Below are positions 1 through 11,903 of a stretch of DNA of 64,000 nt, piece after piece. The first letter of the stretch is position 1, and every line of letters starts with the position of its first letter. Source of the DNA: Hippophae tibetana (Eukaryota; Streptophyta; Magnoliopsida; Rosales; Elaeagnaceae); NCBI GenBank assembly GCA_037013495.1, contig CM072805.1, positions 19,370,669-19,434,668 of the forward strand. The letters are read 5' to 3'. Below the pieces are notes generated by a model. That model searched no databases, was not told the DNA's origin, and saw only the letters and a list, made by a program, of their open reading frames with translations. A program made the translations under genes and the position numbers.

Positions 1-1265
1 AGAGAACTCAAACTATAGGTTCCGAAGGTAAGAAATATGCTTTGAATGCAATACGATTCATCATATTATAGATGAGTGTTCTAATAAAAAGAAAAGAAGT
101 AGAATAGTTTTCAATGCTACACTTAGTGACTCAGAAAGTAACAACGACAATCCTAATGACTCAAAAAATTATAGCATTAACTACTTAGCATTTACTTCAA
201 CTACCGGTGGACACTCTAGTAAGTCTTACATTGATGCAGACTATGAGAAAAGTGATTCTAAATTCCTACTCAATAAATTTAATGCAAATAATCTTGATGA
301 ATTGTTTACAGACTTAATTGGCAATAAGAGATAAAAGGATAACTTATTTGTAGAAGAAACTAAACTAAATGATAAACTTAAATCCTTTGAAAAAAATTCC
401 TCAATTATAAAGAAGAAGAAATTGAACTACTTGAACATACTAATGTCTTGAATTCAAATCTTGTAGATCTTAAATAAGAAAATAAGAATCTTGTGCAGTA
501 ACTTAGAGAATTAAAGGAAGTGATAAAGAGGTTGACCATTGGAGTTAAAAAGCTAAACATTTTTCTTAACTATATAAAAAAATTTGGAGACAAGAAAGAG
601 CTAGACTATATAGATGAGGATTATATGCCATCATATTCAAAAAAAGCTCAGTCTGTAAAATCTTTAAACCACTCATAACATAATACATATGGCATTGGTT
701 ATAAGGATGAGAGCTCCACTACTTCAACATCAAAAATCAAATCTATAAGGCCTTCTAACTCTACTCCCACATTTACTATTTATTCATAACGAATCATTGT
801 ACCTATGATTGAAAAAAACTATTAAGTTTGCGCTAATTTGTCATCACTGTGGTAGGAAATGTCATAATAGGCCTAAGTGTATATTTTTGATGAATGCTCA
901 TAAATTTAATAATTATTTCCTTACTTTCTAGTTATAGGGCTCATTATCATCATCCATTTATGCATGTTTCAATATATTCTAGGATGAATGAGAATTATAG
1001 TAACATGTTCAAAAATTCTACTAGAAAGCATGAAGTTGTTAGTTCAAAGAGGTAAGTGGATTTCAAAACTTTTAATTCCAGGACTAATTATCACCATCCT
1101 ACCATGCATGTTACATCTTCATTTAAGATGAATGAGAAATCTAAAGGTAAGTCCAAGAACATTCCAATGGTAACTAAGTTAGTTGATTTCCAACCCAAAG
1201 ATATAAAGAAAACAAAATTCAAGGAAGTTTTTGTTAGGAAAGATTGTCTCTTTTCAATCACCTGA
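1..1265 (+). pseudogene. Decayed copia gag (C-terminal part)
   Basis: Reading through stops and shifts gives the C-terminal half of a plant copia gag of the UBN2/zinc-knuckle type. An acidic serine/asparagine linker follows (about 100-200), then a lysine-rich coiled-coil stretch (about 340-560). A broken second cysteine-histidine knuckle lies near 830-880. The last open stretch is 1056-1265. The same ordered segments can be read at 27199-28430, which supports a real gag rather than chance ORFs. Many stops make it non-functional. Family knowledge: gag forms the virus-like particle. Confidence 0.65.
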
Positions 1266-1749
1266 TCATCATTAACATTCACCCAAGTACCTTTGTCTGA
1301 GTGCTTAATTAACCCTAGGTGAGCATATTTAGTTTATCTGTTTCGTATTACTTTTATTGATATTTCTTTAGTTTTGATAAAAATAAAAAATGGAGTAGAC
1401 TTGTTTTAACAATGACATCAACTTTATATTTTTTTTCATACTACATTATTTTTTTGGTTGACTTTACATTGTGCAAATAGGTATTTTGGCTAGTGCATTT
1501 ACATAATTTTTAACTTGTGGTGATCAATGTTAACAAAAACCTTCTCACACACTCCTTGAACACATATGTATATCATGCTTAAAGTTTATGATTGCTTATG
1601 TTAAGATTCTAGGACTTGAGCTAACCTTGATTGGAAAACTGTGTTTGAGCTTGGTTTTACCTTTCTAAAATTTTACTGTAGAGAGACATCTAGTTTTGAA
1701 AGGGATACCATTTGTAATGTGTGAAGCTACTAGAGTGATCCAAAAGGGT
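1..1749 (+). mobile_element. Copia-type gag-only LTR element, copy 1 (left part)
   Basis: Decayed gag (1-1265) followed by a non-coding spacer (about 1300-1749). The same gag-to-spacer order, with no protease, integrase or RT between, occurs in copy 2 at 26390-28815. Shared landmarks include the end of gag (a short RKDCLF peptide), a 'gtgcttaattaacc' motif and a purine-rich stretch in the spacer. The spacer is cut at 1749 by the SIRE-like LTR and probably resumes at 13178, with its own LTR at about 13541-14860. The 5' LTR would lie left of the window. The joining across the insertion is inferred. Confidence 0.7.
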
Positions 1750-2988
1750 TGTAAGTCTCGTTGTAGTTGTATCTATATGTTGACATCCCGTATAGAAAAA
1801 ACGGTGTATGTTTTATTTTACTTAGTGCATTTGTCTTCTCATGTGTAAGCTTAGTTACTGTTGATCAGTAATTCACATATACATATAGTTAGGTACACTT
1901 TGTATGCAAGCATATTTTACACACTATGGAGTTGGTTTTCATAGTGTGAAAGATAGGTAGAGTGTTGGTTTTCAATGAGTGAGCATGCGAGAGACTTGAA
2001 ATTTTTACCTATTTCTTTTGGCATGTAGGTGCAGGTATTTATGGATAGTACTTGACATTTTTGAAAATAAAAAAATTCTTGTTTTTAGCACCTCCCCAAC
2101 AAGTTTTCAATGGACCTTGCTACCACCCTCATCACCACTTGTTGGCGAGGTGTGCATTCTGAGCCTTATAAATATCCCACTTATTTTTCTTTTATTTACC
2201 CCATGTTTCACATAGAAAAAATCTACCAAAATTCATACTGATTAGTATATCTATTTTCAAAAATCATTTTGGTGAGAATACATTAGATAGTGGGTCATTT
2301 TGTGAGTTTAGTAATCAAGACATAGGTTGTCTACTTATATGGTTTGAATAGTGTTGGATTGTGTGTCCCTTGAGAGTGTGAGTTGTTACACTTCCAGTTA
2401 CTTGATTGGTGATTTCTAATCACACCACATTGGGTGGTATTGTTTGTGAAGGATAGTCAGATTCGTGTGTCGTACCAAGTCATTGTGGAAGTAGAAATTG
2501 AAGAGAAATAGTAGGCAATTTGAATAGAGGTCCTGATTGATAGAGATAATTGTGGTTTTAATGTTTATTAGTGTTATAACCTATTTACTATATTGTGAAT
2601 TATTTGCTATTAAGTGGTTGCCTTAAATAACTCGAGGATGTTACCATATAGATACGGTTTCTATATAGGTTTACCTCCTTATATTAGGTGTTATGCATGA
2701 TCACTTGTTAAGCTAGTATAATCTGAGTTTATTGTATACATGTGTCTGCATATTGAAGCATAAACTTTGATTAGAAAGCATTTGTTATTTGCTTACTTTA
2801 TGTTATTTATATATAACATATGTGATTAAAAATTATCTACTTTTGATATTATACTTTTTTTGATTCTGTGCTTTTTCTGTGTGAACTATATAAGTATTAT
2901 ATTATTATTTTTCTTGTTAGTTAGGTTTAGTCCTTTAGAAGAATTTTTCTCCTTACCATAGTCATATACCTGGTTGTGGACTTTTTCA
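1750..2988 (+). repeat. 5' LTR of SIRE-like element
   Basis: Aligns by eye along its whole length with 11904-13177. Shared blocks include the start TGTAAGTCTC, a stretch on the 'tttatggatagtact' motif, an R-region-like stretch around 'ccttataaatatccca', and the end 'gttgtggactttttca'. A TATA-like 'tataaatat' lies near 2165. Differences are scattered substitutions and small indels, so insertion is not recent. Confidence 0.8.
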
Positions 2989-2989
2989 A

Positions 2990-3002
2990 TTAGCATCAGA
3001 AT
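2990..3002 (+). other. Degraded primer-binding site (tRNA-iMet)
   Basis: Directly after the LTR end. It matches the canonical plant PBS (TGGTATCAGAGC plus a leading T) at 9 of 13 positions, and all four mismatches are transitions. This marks 1750-2988 as a 5' LTR. Confidence 0.6.
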
Positions 3003-3129
3003 GGGTGCAACCTTTTGGGCTTCATCACTCTAGTGTTGTTTCTGTTAACTCACTTTGTGACACACACATATTCTCCCTCATAGAGTCATGAGAATAAGTT
3101 AATTAGGTTGACGTACACTTTTCAATGAG

Positions 3130-4740
3130 CTAAACTATGCCTACTAAAAAATCTCAAATGAATTCATTTTTATGGTCCTAAGGATATCGAGTGTGGCTCC
3201 TTATGGAGACCATACTCGATGCCTAAACCCATGATTAAGTGGACTAAAGATGAGAGTAAGGAATTTGAATGGAATAACAAGGGTTTTTATGTAATCATTA
3301 GAGCTATTTTTTCAGATAAATATCAAAGAATTTAGAGTTGTACTTCTTCAAACCAAACATGGGACATCTTGGATACCACTCATGAAGGTACTTCAATAGT
3401 AAAAATATCCATAATTCTAGAGTTGAATAGAGATTTTGAACTCTGTATCATGCACGAGGATGAAACCTTTGACAAATTCTATGCACGCTTTTTCAACTTT
3501 GTCAATTGTTCCTAAAACTTGGGCAGGCCTATTAGCGAGGAAAAGCATATTGATAAAATCATCGCTAGCCTACCCTATTGATTTCATGCCAAATTTATTT
3601 TACTTGAGTCTATGTATATGCTAGATGAAATTACTTTTAATGAGTTAGTTGGTGATTTTCAAGTCTTTGAACTGCATCATCTTTTACCAAGACAAGGGCA
3701 GATTGCTCCTAAAAAGGGAAAAGCTTAGCCCTAATACTACTAAGGGAAGTGACATCTTTGATAGAGAGTCTTAATGAAAAAGAATGTGAGATCAACAAGT
3801 TGAAGAAAGTTATAAAGGAAAAGGAAGTCCTCTATTGATGGATAACAACATGATTTTATAAATAAGTGTGAAATCATTAAAAAAATATATGACAATTTGC
3901 TAGCAAATTTTAATTCAAATCATGTGTAAGTAAAGAAACTTAAGGAACATTTAAAGGTTCATACTTTAGGAAAAACTGCATAGCTATTGGTTTGTTCTGA
4001 TCCATCTGCTAATCAATGGGTTAGGATCAAAATATTGAAGAAGCATATTATAATTCTTGACAATGCACAAGAATATCTAACTTACTTTGTTACAGAAAAG
4101 GAAGCTGATATTGAACAAATAAATGAGAAAGTTGAGGCTCTAAATAATTCTGTAACATATCTTGAAAACTTCCTTAATGAAAAGGAAGAGTTGATTAAAG
4201 CTTTGAAAGACAAGCTAAGTGTCAGTGAGAAGGATCTAGCTCATTCTACCTCTACCATCAACAAGATGGTGACTGGGTCAGAGAATTTAAATGAAATCCT
4301 TATCGGTACGAAAACTTTTGGAGATAAACATGGAATTGGTTATGATTAAGGGATTTCTACTTCAATAATAGGTACCACTAAGTTGTAAAATCAACCAATT
4401 ATGAACCAAAGATGAATTTTGCTTCTACATACCAAAAACATAAGTCAGTTAGGTCATTTCAGCCAGTTTCTCCGAGCAAGTTGAACTCTTCACCTAAGGC
4501 TAACACTTCGCTTCCCTCCAATGGTGGTCTATAGGCTTTATCTACTGTCACTCCCACTTTTCACCACTATGGTTAACTTGGGAATTTGAGACCACATTAT
4601 CGTAAATTGACTTATCATCCTCATGTGAAAGTCAATGTAAGCTTTTTCTCTTCTTTTCCTCCGCGTACTACTCTTCAGAGGTAAAGATCCCACTTTTCTA
4701 ACTTCAATGTCCATATCTGTAATAATTAAGGAAATGTTGG
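3130..4740 (+). pseudogene. Broken copia gag with coiled-coil extension
   Basis: Across several frames this reads as a plant copia gag: an N-terminal DUF4219/UBN2-like region (about 3165-3720), including the motif WDIL-TTHEGTS near 3362-3395 and DETFDKFYA near 3460-3490. A coiled-coil extension follows, of which 3987-4349 is still open (120 aa, Lys/Glu-rich heptads). The C-terminal part ends in a GDKHGIGYD motif, typical of SIRE-type gag. A degenerate zinc knuckle lies around 4560-4610. Stops near 3335, 3513 and 3727 and several frameshifts kill it. Confidence 0.7.
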
Positions 4741-7409
4741 CCATATTTCTAGGTAATGTCCTAGATATATAAGGAGTACATCTCAGAAGTCTCTACCTCA
4801 CTTTCCCATATCTCCTTTTTTTAGATGTAGTTACTTGGCTCATTGGAGCATGTTCTTGTTGGTTGTATTATACACCTGAGGCACAAAGCATAAAGAAATA
4901 AATCTGCCTTAAAAAGTCTACCTCATCCATCTTATATGGATGACTCGACTAAATCTTCTAACAATTATAAATAGAAAAAATCATGAGTCTCGAATACACC
5001 TCATGCTCATATGATTTATATAGTATCTCTAAGTTTTGTTTCCCCTTAAAAATTCTTTAAACGGGGGGGATGTAGTTTGATCACTTTTTCCAAATGATCT
5101 GTTACGGTAGAGTTACTTACTTACTTTCCTCTCTTTGTTTGTCATAAAAAAGTATGTGATGTTATGTCATTTTGTTTTTGTTTGTCTATTTTACACTTCT
5201 TCTTGTCTCTCTCTTACTATTTCCTTGGCATACATAATATGTTAATTATCATATTTGTTTCTTTACTTTTCTGATTGATCCTTTACTAGTTTTCCCATAT
5301 GCTCATTCATACTCCATATCATATAGATTTTATACCTATTTTTAAATCTTTTGTCATACATACAGTGTCATTTATAAACTTGTGTGTTTTGTTGGCACTC
5401 ATGTTGTTTGTGTTGTTATCCCTATGTAAGCATGGCTTGTGTTTCTGTGTTAGAGTCTTTTCTTTTCTCATATGCTCAATGGTTTTAGTAGCATCCCTTA
5501 TTTCTTCCTTTTCTTAGAGACATTACTTGTGTTGTTCACTAGTTAGTCAGTTTTTTTTATTTCTCCTAACTAACTTTGATGTGTGTTTTGTTGTTTGTCT
5601 CTTTTAAGGAACTTTCTCCTTCTTCTTGGACATTGTTCTACCTTAATACCTTCCTTGTCATCTCATTTGGTAGTTTTAATTTTTGTGTTTCGTGAGACTG
5701 ATGGTTTTTCACTTTGTTAAACTATTGCATGTAAAATGTAATTTAAAGGAATCATGTTGTTATATGTTTTGCATGCATTTGACTTAAATTGAAGTGTGAA
5801 TATTTTAACAAGTGTATTCCTTAATAGCATGTATGGCTAAATGTTTTTTGCTCATCTTTTTTTGAAATGCAATTTTTCCTTGCATATGCCTTAACTTTGT
5901 GAATATGTATGGTTATTTTGAGAAGCTTATGTGGATCTCTTGCTTTGATATTGTGTGTGTCTCTAACAAGCTCTAGAATCCACTTTCAATTCTCGAGGAA
6001 AACCCTAGGTGCTGCATAGTTTAAAAGTGATTTAGGCCATCCTTGAATCTTTTGATCCTTTCTTTCCACCTTTGTTTCCTTATCCTTATTCTCCCTTCTT
6101 TAAGCCATTATGTTATTTCTTCATTTATTTGCACCTAAACAATAGGTTAGCTCAAATGTTCAATACCACTTACCTTATACACTCTATGTAAGCTTGTATG
6201 CTCAAAGAATCTTCATTTTACCATCTTGGTTTCAATAAAAAAAGGAGAAAGAAGGCTAAAATGGAATTATATAAAAAAGGAAAGATGGAGAAAAGAAAAT
6301 GAAAAATGAAGGATTAAAGTTTGTTTATGTTTAAAGCAAAAGAAAAGAGGAAAGAAAATAAAAGGAAAGTCAATTGTTGATAAGCATGGAAAGGAAGTGG
6401 TGCATAAAATTATGAATTTTGTACTGTTTTCATAGCATTATTGGTTGTATTTTGAGAAGTAAAGAGAAAAGAATCCAAGTTTAAGAGTATAAGTGTCATG
6501 GATATGATCTTATCTATTTGATTAGATCAACATAGGTGTGTTTAAACCTAATGTCTTATCTCCCCTACCCATAGCTTAGCCTATCTATACAAACTTTGAA
6601 AAACTTATTGATTTCTTCTAGGCTGGCACTTACATTAGTGGAGAGAGAGACTAATCATGAATTTATGAAGCTTGGTTCAACTTGAGGCTATATTTTCATT
6701 TACATGGTTCACATAAGCATATTATGATGGCATATAGACTAAGAAAATTTGGCATATCACACATATGCATGACATCAAAAATTTAATCATACCCTTATAT
6801 TAATACATCATTGATTGATGGACATGTGAATTTTTGTGTTAAATGTATTGTTTATCCTCTTCAAATGCTCTAATTCATTGAACATGTATTGCTTGCTTCC
6901 CTCATTCTATTTTCATGTTGACTACTGTTTGTAGATTCCTTTATGTTGAGGGTTTGCAAGTAAAATGCATAACTTGTTTATTATATCACATATATACTTT
7001 CAGAGGAAACAATATATGTCTTGTATATGTTGTCAAGGTAGGTGATGTGTTTGTTTTACTTCCTATTATTTGTCCTATTTGTGAGTTTTTGTTATATATG
7101 CTACATGTTTATGTGTTGCTTCCTTTTCTGTGAAGTATCATTGTATGAACCATGCATAAATAGGATTGTTAGTATGACATATTTCAAGTATTGTATGCAA
7201 TATCTAGTTTCACATGTCTACATTTGTGTTTCCTTGCTTTTGCTTCTTTTTTGTATGCTTCTTATTTGTCATTCATTGCCTAGTAATTGTGGTGGGAATG
7301 CATGACATATGTTTTCTTGGGTAGATTGATATGTTTTCTACATGCACTTATCTTTGGTTGTCCGTGAGTTTAGTTTGTTGCATGTTGCATGCTTCTACCC
7401 TTCTAATAA
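4741..7409 (+). other. Non-coding interior of SIRE-like element
   Basis: T-rich DNA with no recognisable pol domain in either strand. It holds a G-run near 5060 ('aaacgggggggatgtag'), which in this lineage often lies downstream of the coding region, and a purine-rich patch at about 6235-6370. Short open stretches (5299-5517, 6915-7305) are hydrophobic T-rich translations with no family signature. I read it as spacer left after loss of pol. Confidence 0.55.
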
Positions 7410-7991
7410 TGATGTGGACCCTCTAGGCAAACAACCTAGGAACCCACGAACTCAAAGGAATATAAACGATTGATTTGCTAATAAAGTATTGAAGATGATC
7501 ATATTAGAACCCTAAGGAAACAAAGTCCTTAAAACCCAAACATTAAGATGCCATAAAGAACTATAACTCCCTTTGATAAATCGAATTCAAGCATTCAATC
7601 AAGAACACAAGAAGGCAAAGCAAAAGCTTTATGAAATATACTTTTCATTAATGATATTCGTTCTCTCCTCCAAATTACATAACTCTTATTCCTTATAAGA
7701 AAGAAACCCTAACAGAAAAAACCCTAGATGAAATGGGCCTAATTAGTTATGGATTGAGCCTAATCCAACCTTAAAAAATAAAAGACTAAAAGACTTAAAA
7801 TAAAAGTCATAATTCACTAAAACAAAAATTCATAAACATAAAAGCCCATAATTAATTAAAAAAAATTGATAAAAAGCCCACAATTAACTAAAATAAAAAT
7901 TGCTAAACATAAAAGGCTTATAATTAACTAAAACAACAAAATTGCTTCCTAAATTAATCCTTGCATCCAATTTAATATTCCAAATCTATCA
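7410..7991 (-). repeat. 3' LTR of nested Ty3/gypsy element
   Basis: Near-identical over its length to 10773-11360, including the blocks 'gaacccacgaactcaaagga', 'accctagatgaaatgggcct' and 'ttaatattccaaatctatc'. On the minus strand it starts TGATAGATTTGG. Confidence 0.8.
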
Positions 7992-8079
7992 CTTGTGTAA
8001 GATCTTGAGAATGTTTGTAGGATCTTGAGAATCTTTATAATATTTATAAAAATCAACTTGGTTAGCACCTCAATCTTCA

Positions 8080-8124
8080 TTATTCCCTTCCTCTCCGAAA
8101 AGATTCGTCCTCGAATCTTAACTT
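8080..8124 (-). pseudogene. C-terminal tail of gypsy polyprotein
   Basis: On the minus strand this reads KLRFEDESFRRGRE then a stop, just before the 3' LTR. A short acidic/arginine tail of the 'FEDE-F--GRE' type ends many plant chromovirus-like polyproteins. It fixes the element's orientation and shows that the end of pol was kept while its middle was lost. Confidence 0.55.
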
Positions 8125-8384
8125 TATAAGCATGTCAATTTGGTATTATGGATTTAGGTATGAAGTTTATTTTATGATGCATGCCTAAAAAAGGATGTGA
8201 TCCATAGGAAATCTCTTCAGGAAGCTAATCCTCAAAGTCATGTAATAAAGATACAATGGTACTAGGAAAAAATGAGTTAAAATCGTTAGTGGAAAGATAA
8301 AAATCCTTGTACATAAGTACAAGTACTTGTTGCCTTCCCATCATTAAACTTTTAATCTCATGCTTATAGGAAATGCACTCATTT

Positions 8385-8560
8385 TTTTATTTTTCTCTCT
8401 TTTGTGCTCACTTTGTTTTCTCTTTTTTGCTTACTTTTCCCTCCATTATACTCACTTTTCTCTTCATTTTTCTCACTTTTCCCTCCATTTTTGCTCTATA
8501 CCACACTTACTCTTTTTTTTAATTTTCTCTTGCTCACACTCTTGTTTTTCCCTCATCTTG
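8385..8560 (+). repeat. Pyrimidine-rich short tandem repeat
   Basis: Several diverged copies of a roughly 20-bp unit like 'ctcacttttccctccatttt' inside the gypsy element. The purine strand belongs to the sense strand of the element. Overlapping open frames here are low-complexity. Confidence 0.6.
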
Positions 8561-8690
8561 CACTCTCCTACCATACTAATTTGGTCGTCATAAGCTTGAA
8601 AATGTTTTAGAAGGCTAATACAACTTTTTGGTTGTTCATTTCAAAAGAATAACAATTTTTGAAACTATCATGTGACACCCTCCTGTCAAA

Positions 8691-8957
8691 CTACCATGGT
8701 CGGCCGAGCAATATGTGAGTAGCATACATTGGTGCCACATCACAAAGAACCTCATCTTCATATTTTCCAATTGAAAAGAAAACCCAAACTTGTTTGTTAA
8801 CCACCACTTCTCCACAATCATTCAACCATGGTAGCTTGTATGGTTTGGGATGCTTCTGCCACTTCAAATTTAACTTTTTTACCAACAATATACTATCATT
8901 ATTAGTGCAGCTCCAACTATCAATAATTAATATGTATACCTTATCCTCACATGGCAT
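8691..8957 (-). pseudogene. Gypsy protease fragment
   Basis: An 88-residue open frame ends in HILLGRPW and contains LPWLNDCGEVVVNKQV and SIGKYEDEVLCDV. These are hallmarks of the aspartic-protease/linker region of plant Ty3/gypsy polyproteins. The protease matures the polyprotein. The usual catalytic D-[ST]-G is replaced by a D-S-W-S context ('IIDSWSCTN' in place of a 'DGGSCTN'-like motif), so it would be inactive even if complete. No RT follows. Confidence 0.75.
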
Positions 8958-9169
8958 CTTGTGTGGAAAATATGATTATGGTGCTTGTCATCTCCTTCAT
9001 CCTTAGGTGGTATATTCAGGACTCTCCTTGTGACAAGTGAATCTCTATACATAGGTTCTTCCACTTCAACATTAAAACAATCCTTCACTTATGATATCTT
9101 TTCATCACATGAACTAGCACTTTTGATTTTTCCATTTTTCTGTACAATCATCATATTTTGTCCCGTTTA

Positions 9170-9370
9170 TAACTTTCTCTCTCTTCCACATTTGAATCAG
9201 TTTCTTCTTTATCTAACCCATGTCATCTATGTATTCTTTTATGTAATTTAGAATTGGAAGAGGATTCTAAATCATCTAACCTTGCATTCATTCTCTTAAA
9301 TTGGTCATAAACATATTTGATGAAGAATTTCAAGTCAACCTATTGTGGTTCTCCTCCTTCTTTACTTATG
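9170..9370 (-). pseudogene. Gypsy gag scrap
   Basis: The minus strand near 9250-9310 reads DQFKRMNARLDDLESSSNS, the kind of N-terminal coiled coil that opens many plant gypsy gag proteins. A serine/glutamate-rich stretch with stops follows. It lies upstream (minus sense) of the protease scrap, in the expected order. Confidence 0.45.
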
Positions 9371-9409
9371 TTGTCAACCTGTAAAATAAAATGACATAAC
9401 ACACGCACT

Positions 9410-9590
9410 CCCTTACGTGTTTGCTCTCAAATAATATTTTTATCACTCTCTTTTTTTAACACTATTTTCATTCTCTTTTTTTAACATTCTCACGTATTTG
9501 CTCTCAAATAAGATTGTTATCACTCTCTACTATTTTTGCTCTCTTTTTTAACACTATTTTTGCTCTCTCTTTTACCACTCAAATCTCACG
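9410..9590 (+). repeat. Pyrimidine-rich diverged tandem repeat
   Basis: Repeats built on 'tttgctctcaaataa', 'atcactctct' and 'ttttttaacactatttt', about four diverged units, in the gypsy interior. No coding sense. Confidence 0.5.
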
Positions 9591-9719
9591 ATAACCTTCT
9601 TTGTGTTCTTAACAAAATCAAAGAATCCAACTGATCTTAAGAAGTAACTATTTTATTGGTAAAAATCTCAAAATTTAGAATTCTAAAAACTTAATGGCAA
9701 AGTATGATAAAAAGAAGTT

Positions 9720-9955
9720 CCAAAAAGGACTCTATAGAAAGAAAGTCCAAAGAGGACTCTAAAGAAAGACTCTTGACTAAAGAGGAATCTAAAGAAAGAC
9801 TCTTGATGAAAGATGACTCTTGATCAAATAGGACTCTAAAGAAAGACCCTTGACCAAAGAGGACTCTAAAGAAAGACTATTGACCAAAGGAACTCTAAAG
9901 AAAGACCCTTGACTAAAGAGGACTCTAAAGAAAGACTCTTGACCAAAAATGACTG
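9720..9955 (-). repeat. Minisatellite of about 33 bp, about 7 units
   Basis: About seven tandem copies of a unit like 'aaagaggactctaaagaaag' followed by 'actcttgac(c/t)', with units 27-35 bp long. It lies inside the gypsy element upstream (minus sense) of the gag scrap. On the minus strand part of it reads as a repeated SFFRV/LSLES peptide (9789-9980), which is probably fortuitous. Confidence 0.75.
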
Positions 9956-10758
9956 TAATTAAAGAAATATTCTTCATCAACTATAATTCTTTTTTTTAAT
10001 CGTTCTTGGGCCGCACGAACAAAAAAAATGAAAAACCCAATTTCAATAAGAACAAGAAAACATAGCAAAAGAAACAAGAATTAGATTCTTGAAAAATCTA
10101 ATACTATATTCCCCTTTTCTTCTTCTTCTTTTTTTCCTTTTTTTCCTTTTTTTCCTTTTTTTCTTTCTTTTTAATTCTACATCTACTGCTTTGAATATAA
10201 AATTCACAACAAAAAAAATTCGCAACCCTAATGAACAAGAACCGAAAACAACGCAAAAAAGTGTGACAAATCTTTAACCCCTCGGTTAGTGGTGTAAACG
10301 GTCGAATTTGGATTGTAAAATTGCAAGAAAAGAGACGAAGCATAGTTTTTCTTGTAGTAATCGAAAAGATCTTCATTTTGATATATTATAATAGTTTTTT
10401 CGTTACCCGAGTCAAAAGTTATAGCCACTTAAAGTTCCAACTCTGTTTTATCAAATTGTTTTTTTTTTAAATTGAACAACAACCATCTTTTTTTCAACAA
10501 AAAAGATAGATTAAACATAGAAATAAAGAACAATAAAAATATACAATTTACAATGAATTCAAAGAAAACTATGAAACAAAATCTAAAGACAAAAATAACA
10601 ATAACAAAATTGAAAGAAAACACAGACTTAAAGAACAAAAAAAATATTTATGATCTGTGACTCAAGAACGTAGAAAAAAATCAAAGGACAATTTTTTTTA
10701 AATCAAAAATTCAAAATAAAGATAGATGAAGATATATAACTTGTTTTCAGCAACCAAG

Positions 10759-10770
10759 GCTCTCATGCCA
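10759..10770 (-). other. Primer-binding site of gypsy element
   Basis: The minus strand reads TGGCATGAGAGC, 10 of 12 matches to the initiator-methionine PBS, two bases from the LTR end at 10773. This places the 5' LTR at 10773-11360. Confidence 0.65.
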
Positions 10771-10772
10771 AA

Positions 10773-11360
10773 TGATGTGAACCTTTTAGGCGAACAACCT
10801 AGGAACCCACGAACTCAAAGGAATAGAAATGATTGATTTGCTAAGAAAGTGTTGAAGATGATCATATTAGAACTCTAAGGAAACAAAGTCCTTAAAATCC
10901 AAACATTCAGACACCACAAAAAATGATTACTCCCTTTAATAAGTCAAATTCAAGCATTTAATCAAGAACACAATAAGGGAAAGAAAAAGCTTTATGAAAT
11001 TTATTTTTCATTAATGATATTTATTTTTTGCCTCCAAATTACATAACTCTTCTTCTTTATAAGCAAGAAACCCTAAAAGGAAAAACCCTAGATGAAATGG
11101 GCCTAATTAATTATGGATTGGGCCTAATCCAACCTTTAAAAATAAAATACTAAAAGACTTAAAATAAAAACCCATAATTCACTAAAACAAAAATTCCTAA
11201 AAATAAAATGCCCACAATTAATTAAAAACAATTGATAAAAAAACCCATAATTAACTAACATAAAAATTGCTAAACATAAAAGGCTTATAATTACCTAAAA
11301 CAAAAAAAATTGCTTCCTAAATTAATCCTTGCATCCAATTTAATATTCCAAATCTATCCA
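10773..11360 (-). repeat. 5' LTR of nested Ty3/gypsy element
   Basis: Direct-repeat partner of 7410-7991. It has the same A-rich middle built on repeated 'cataattaactaaaa' blocks. The end is 'aatctatcca', with one extra base relative to the partner. Confidence 0.8.
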
Positions 11361-11903
11361 AATATATGATTATTTCCATTTTGTGTTCCACATGGGTTGT
11401 GAACATAGGACTGCACAACAATTGTTGTCTAACTTGCATGCATCCTAGGGTAGTGTTTCATAAAGTCAGGAGAAATTGTACATATTTACTTGTGTTTGTG
11501 CCTATTCATGTGTACCTATTTAAGGTAATATGATAATTTATTGCTAGGCTACATGTTTTTGCATGATACGTTCATGGGGTATGTGTTTGTTTCATGTGTG
11601 CAGGCTACAAATGTAAAGTGAAGTCTTCATGCTTTAGATTTGTTGTATGCAGTGATGCTAAAACCTTCGTGTTTCAAGTTTGATAGAGAAAGCATTGACA
11701 GAGAAAGTGTTTATTCATGAAGATGGATGGAGCATACAAGGTGGATGCAGTTGGTGTATATGTGTCTTTTGGGTTTTAGTGTGTGTTGTTATGTTGTTCA
11801 TGGGAACAAACAACTTTAAGAAATTTTCATGATCATATCATGTTTAATGAATGTCTATACCTAGTTGTGCAATGTTTTGACATGGAAAGCAAAAGAGGGA
11901 GAA
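11361..11903 (+). other. Rest of SIRE-like interior with polypurine tract
   Basis: Non-coding continuation of the outer element to the right of the gypsy insertion. It ends in a purine tract at 11891-11903 ('aaaagagggagaa'), directly followed by the LTR start. This is the expected plus-strand priming site of reverse transcription. Confidence 0.65.

Larger units (their letters stand above)
7410..11360 (-). mobile_element. Ty3/gypsy LTR element, internally deleted, nested
   Basis: Direct repeats at 7410-7991 and 10773-11360 start (plus strand) TGATGTGGACC or TGATGTGAACC. A primer-binding site on the minus strand abuts the right copy, so the element reads right to left. Inside, on the minus strand, are a gag coiled-coil scrap, a protease/linker piece and the end of the polyprotein. 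RT, RNase H and integrase are missing. The flanks aataa (7405-7409) and aatat (from 11361) are a near-match duplication. It interrupts the spacer of the SIRE-like element, so it is the youngest layer of the nest. Confidence 0.8.

Noticed and set aside
9720..9955. CRISPR-like array
   Set aside because: Units are contiguous and diverged with no unique spacers, in a plant transposon. It is a minisatellite.
10043..10376. Lysine-rich minus-strand frames
   Set aside because: Created by the 'cttttttt' pyrimidine tract at 10110-10165; low complexity.
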